Under the pieces are notes generated by a model. The model searched no databases. It worked only from the letters and a program-made list of their open reading frames with translations, and had not been told where the DNA came from. 7,845 bases of DNA, taken from the NCBI GenBank assembly GCA_964350875.1, contig CAYGLT010000092.1:1-7845 (forward strand), given 5' to 3'. The position numbers and the translations under genes are program-made. Of the stretch, positions 6,360-7,845 are shown one piece after another. The DNA comes from JAHBXC01 sp964350875 (GTDB lineage: Bacteria; Planctomycetota; Phycisphaerae; Phycisphaerales; UBA1924). Positions within the stretch are counted from its first letter, which is position 1; the number at the start of each line of letters is the position of its first letter.

Positions 6360-7818
6360 AGAGCGCGAGGGACTCGCCCGGCTTGATCGAAGAGGGCAGG
6401 TTGCCGGCCTTCTTCAGTTCCGCGGCCGAGGTCGCGGTGCGCGGGGAGATCTCGATCGTGCAATTGGGCAGGCCGTCGGCGTTGCGCGGGACTTCGACGC
6501 CCGCGGCTTCGAGCCAGCGTGCGGCCCGCGCGGTCTGGATGCGTGCGCTCGAGTCGGGCGAATCGACGCCGGTGGCGTTCTTGATGGGCGCGAACTCCTC
6601 GACGCGCGAGGTTTCCATGACGAGCGACTTGCCGCACATGGGGATGGCGTCGAAGGCGAACATCTCGAGTTTGACGGCGTTGGGCGTGCGCGGGTCGACG
6701 CGTTCGCCGTTCGCGAGGTCGATGTGGGGGACCTTCTTCTCGGCGCGGTGGTAGGGCAACGAGGTCGAGGCGTCGCCCGAGGTGAGGCGGTCGATGAACG
6801 AGAGCGAGAGCGCGTGGACGGCGATGTTGGCGGCCTTGAAGAGCAGTGTGCCGTCGCGGTCGCGCGCGTCGGCGAGTCCTTCGGGCAGGTCGGAGTACTC
6901 GAGGATCATCGTCTTGCCCACGGACTGCGCGAAGACGCCGACCTTCTCGCTCGGGTCGGTCTTGACGACCATCTTGGAGGACATCTCGTTGGACGAGTCG
7001 TGGGCCGTCGCGTGGAGGCCGAGGAAAAGCGGATCGACGACGCGGACGATGGGGTTATCGATCTGGCAATAGGAGAGGTGCTCGACGCCGAGGGCGGCGA
7101 GTTTGTCGAGCGTGCCCGAAGTGCGCAGCGCGCGGAACGAGCCGCCGTGGCCGTCGGGGTTGGTGGCGACCTCGTGCTTGCTCGCGAGGAGGAGCGCGCC
7201 GGTGGCCATGTCGAACGAGGGCATGACGCCCTGGGGGAAGAACATGACGAGCGAGGGGTCGAGCCCGAAGTGGTTGTGCTCGGCGAAGAAGGCGACGGTG
7301 GCCTCGTGGTTGAGCGGGCTGGTCATGATCGCCCACGGGATGGCGGCGCCGAAGCGGTCCTGCGCGGCGAGGATCGAGTCGGCCAGCATCTGGAAGAGGG
7401 GCTTCCTGGTGACGGCGCCCGCGGGGTAGCAGCCCTTGGGCCCGTCGTAGCCAAGGCGGGTGCCCTGGCCGCCCGCGACGGTGAAGGCGGCGACCTTGCC
7501 CGCGCGGATCAGGTCCTCGCCCGCCTTGGCGTAGCGGTCGCGGCCCCAGAGGGAGACGGGCTTGTCGCGGTCGTCGGGGTAGAAGGGCGCCGGGAGGAGT
7601 TCGGCCGGGGAGGAGGTCTCGGGCCGGGACTTCACATAGGTCTCGACGAGGGAAGGGATTTCGTCGAGGGGCAGGGACGCGATCTGGGCGCAGAGGGCGC
7701 GCTGCTCGGCGGGGGAGAGTTCGTCGGCGAAGCGGAGGATGTGGTGCTGACCGATCCGCTCGAGCGCGGCACGGGTGTCGGCGAGGGAGGGAACGGACGG
7801 CGCGTCGGTGGTGGGCAT
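6360..7818 (-). CDS. UDPGP/UAP1-family nucleotide-sugar pyrophosphorylase, C terminus lost in gap
   Basis: Probably makes a UDP-sugar (UDP-GlcNAc, UDP-glucose or similar) and pyrophosphate from UTP and a sugar-1-phosphate, in the cytoplasm. The 486 visible residues follow the eukaryotic UAP1 plan: helical N terminus (1-105), AGGQGTRLG (115-123) and PKGCYPAG (127-134) as the nucleotide loop with K128, FFPQGVMPSFD (193-203), PDGHGG (221-226), the DN pair in YCQIDNPIV (250-258), KMVVKTDPSEKVGV (282-295), FKAANIAVH (327-335), VKLEMFAFD (382-390) and APIKNATG (410-417) with a conserved Lys at 413. UAP1 has Asn where this protein has His224 in the GxGG loop, so sugar preference is open. Most bacteria make UDP-GlcNAc with unrelated GlmU. 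There is no Shine-Dalgarno sequence; TAGAAC lies six bases before the ATG. UAP1-like proteins end near this point, so few residues are missing. Confidence 0.9.
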
Positions 7819-7824
7819 CAGGGC

Positions 7825-7830
7825 GTTCTA
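7825..7830 (-). promoter_or_regulatory. Candidate -10 element (TAGAAC) directly before the pyrophosphorylase gene
   Basis: The minus strand reads TAGAAC, then six bases, then the ATG at 7818. That spacing would put the transcription start on the A of the ATG. The last base is C where a -10 box normally has T, and the -35 position lies outside the window, so support is weaker than for pyk and cinA. Confidence 0.3.
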
Positions 7831-7845
7831 GGCGTTTTTTCGGGA

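Noticed and set aside
6191..6637. Open frames that run across the N block from either side
   Set aside because: The N bases translate as unknown residues and the true gap length is not known, so continuity of frame is meaningless.
1..7845. Possible defence system, mobile element, CRISPR array or biosynthetic cluster
   Set aside because: All six genes belong to well-known housekeeping or metabolic families, intergenic spaces are short, and no direct-repeat array, transposase, integrase or tRNA-like sequence was seen.

Overview
The window is a gene-dense, high-GC (roughly two-thirds GC by eye) bacterial chromosome segment. It reads as ordinary housekeeping and accessory metabolism; I see no mobile element, CRISPR array, RNA gene or defence system. 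The mix of genes suggests a Planctomycetota-like bacterium, perhaps of the Phycisphaerae: a full-length CinA, a eukaryote-like UDP-sugar/UDP-GlcNAc pyrophosphorylase and a secreted S9 peptidase, several of them with starts that lack a Shine-Dalgarno sequence. This is an inference from gene content and style, not from a marker gene. An exact run of 100 N shows the sequence is a scaffold, such as a draft genome or a metagenome bin.

Layout. Positions 1-437 (minus) hold a ferritin-like diiron protein cut by the window edge. Positions 484-2343 (minus) encode a secreted prolyl-oligopeptidase-family (S9) serine peptidase with a signal peptide, a beta-propeller and an alpha/beta-hydrolase domain. Positions 2418-3152 (minus) encode a short-chain dehydrogenase/reductase. 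These three minus-strand genes run the same way with 46-74 nt gaps, each long enough to hold its own promoter. A divergent intergenic region (3153-3274) separates them from two plus-strand genes: pyruvate kinase (3275-4927) and, after 43 nt, CinA (4971 to at least 6259). The N run (6260-6359) hides the 3' end of cinA and the 3' end of a convergent minus-strand gene of the UAP1/UDPGP pyrophosphorylase family (6360-7818).

The genes do not form one pathway: iron storage or detoxification, periplasmic peptide breakdown, a redox enzyme of unknown substrate, the last step of glycolysis, pyridine-nucleotide salvage, and nucleotide-sugar synthesis. The observations most worth checking are: (i) TAnnnT-like hexamers placed 6-8 nt before the ATG of pyk, cinA and the pyrophosphorylase gene, which suggests leaderless or near-leaderless transcripts; (ii) a pyruvate kinase with the K+-independent, E. 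coli PykA-like signature plus an insertion and a long tail; and (iii) an assembly gap that falls exactly on a convergent gene junction.
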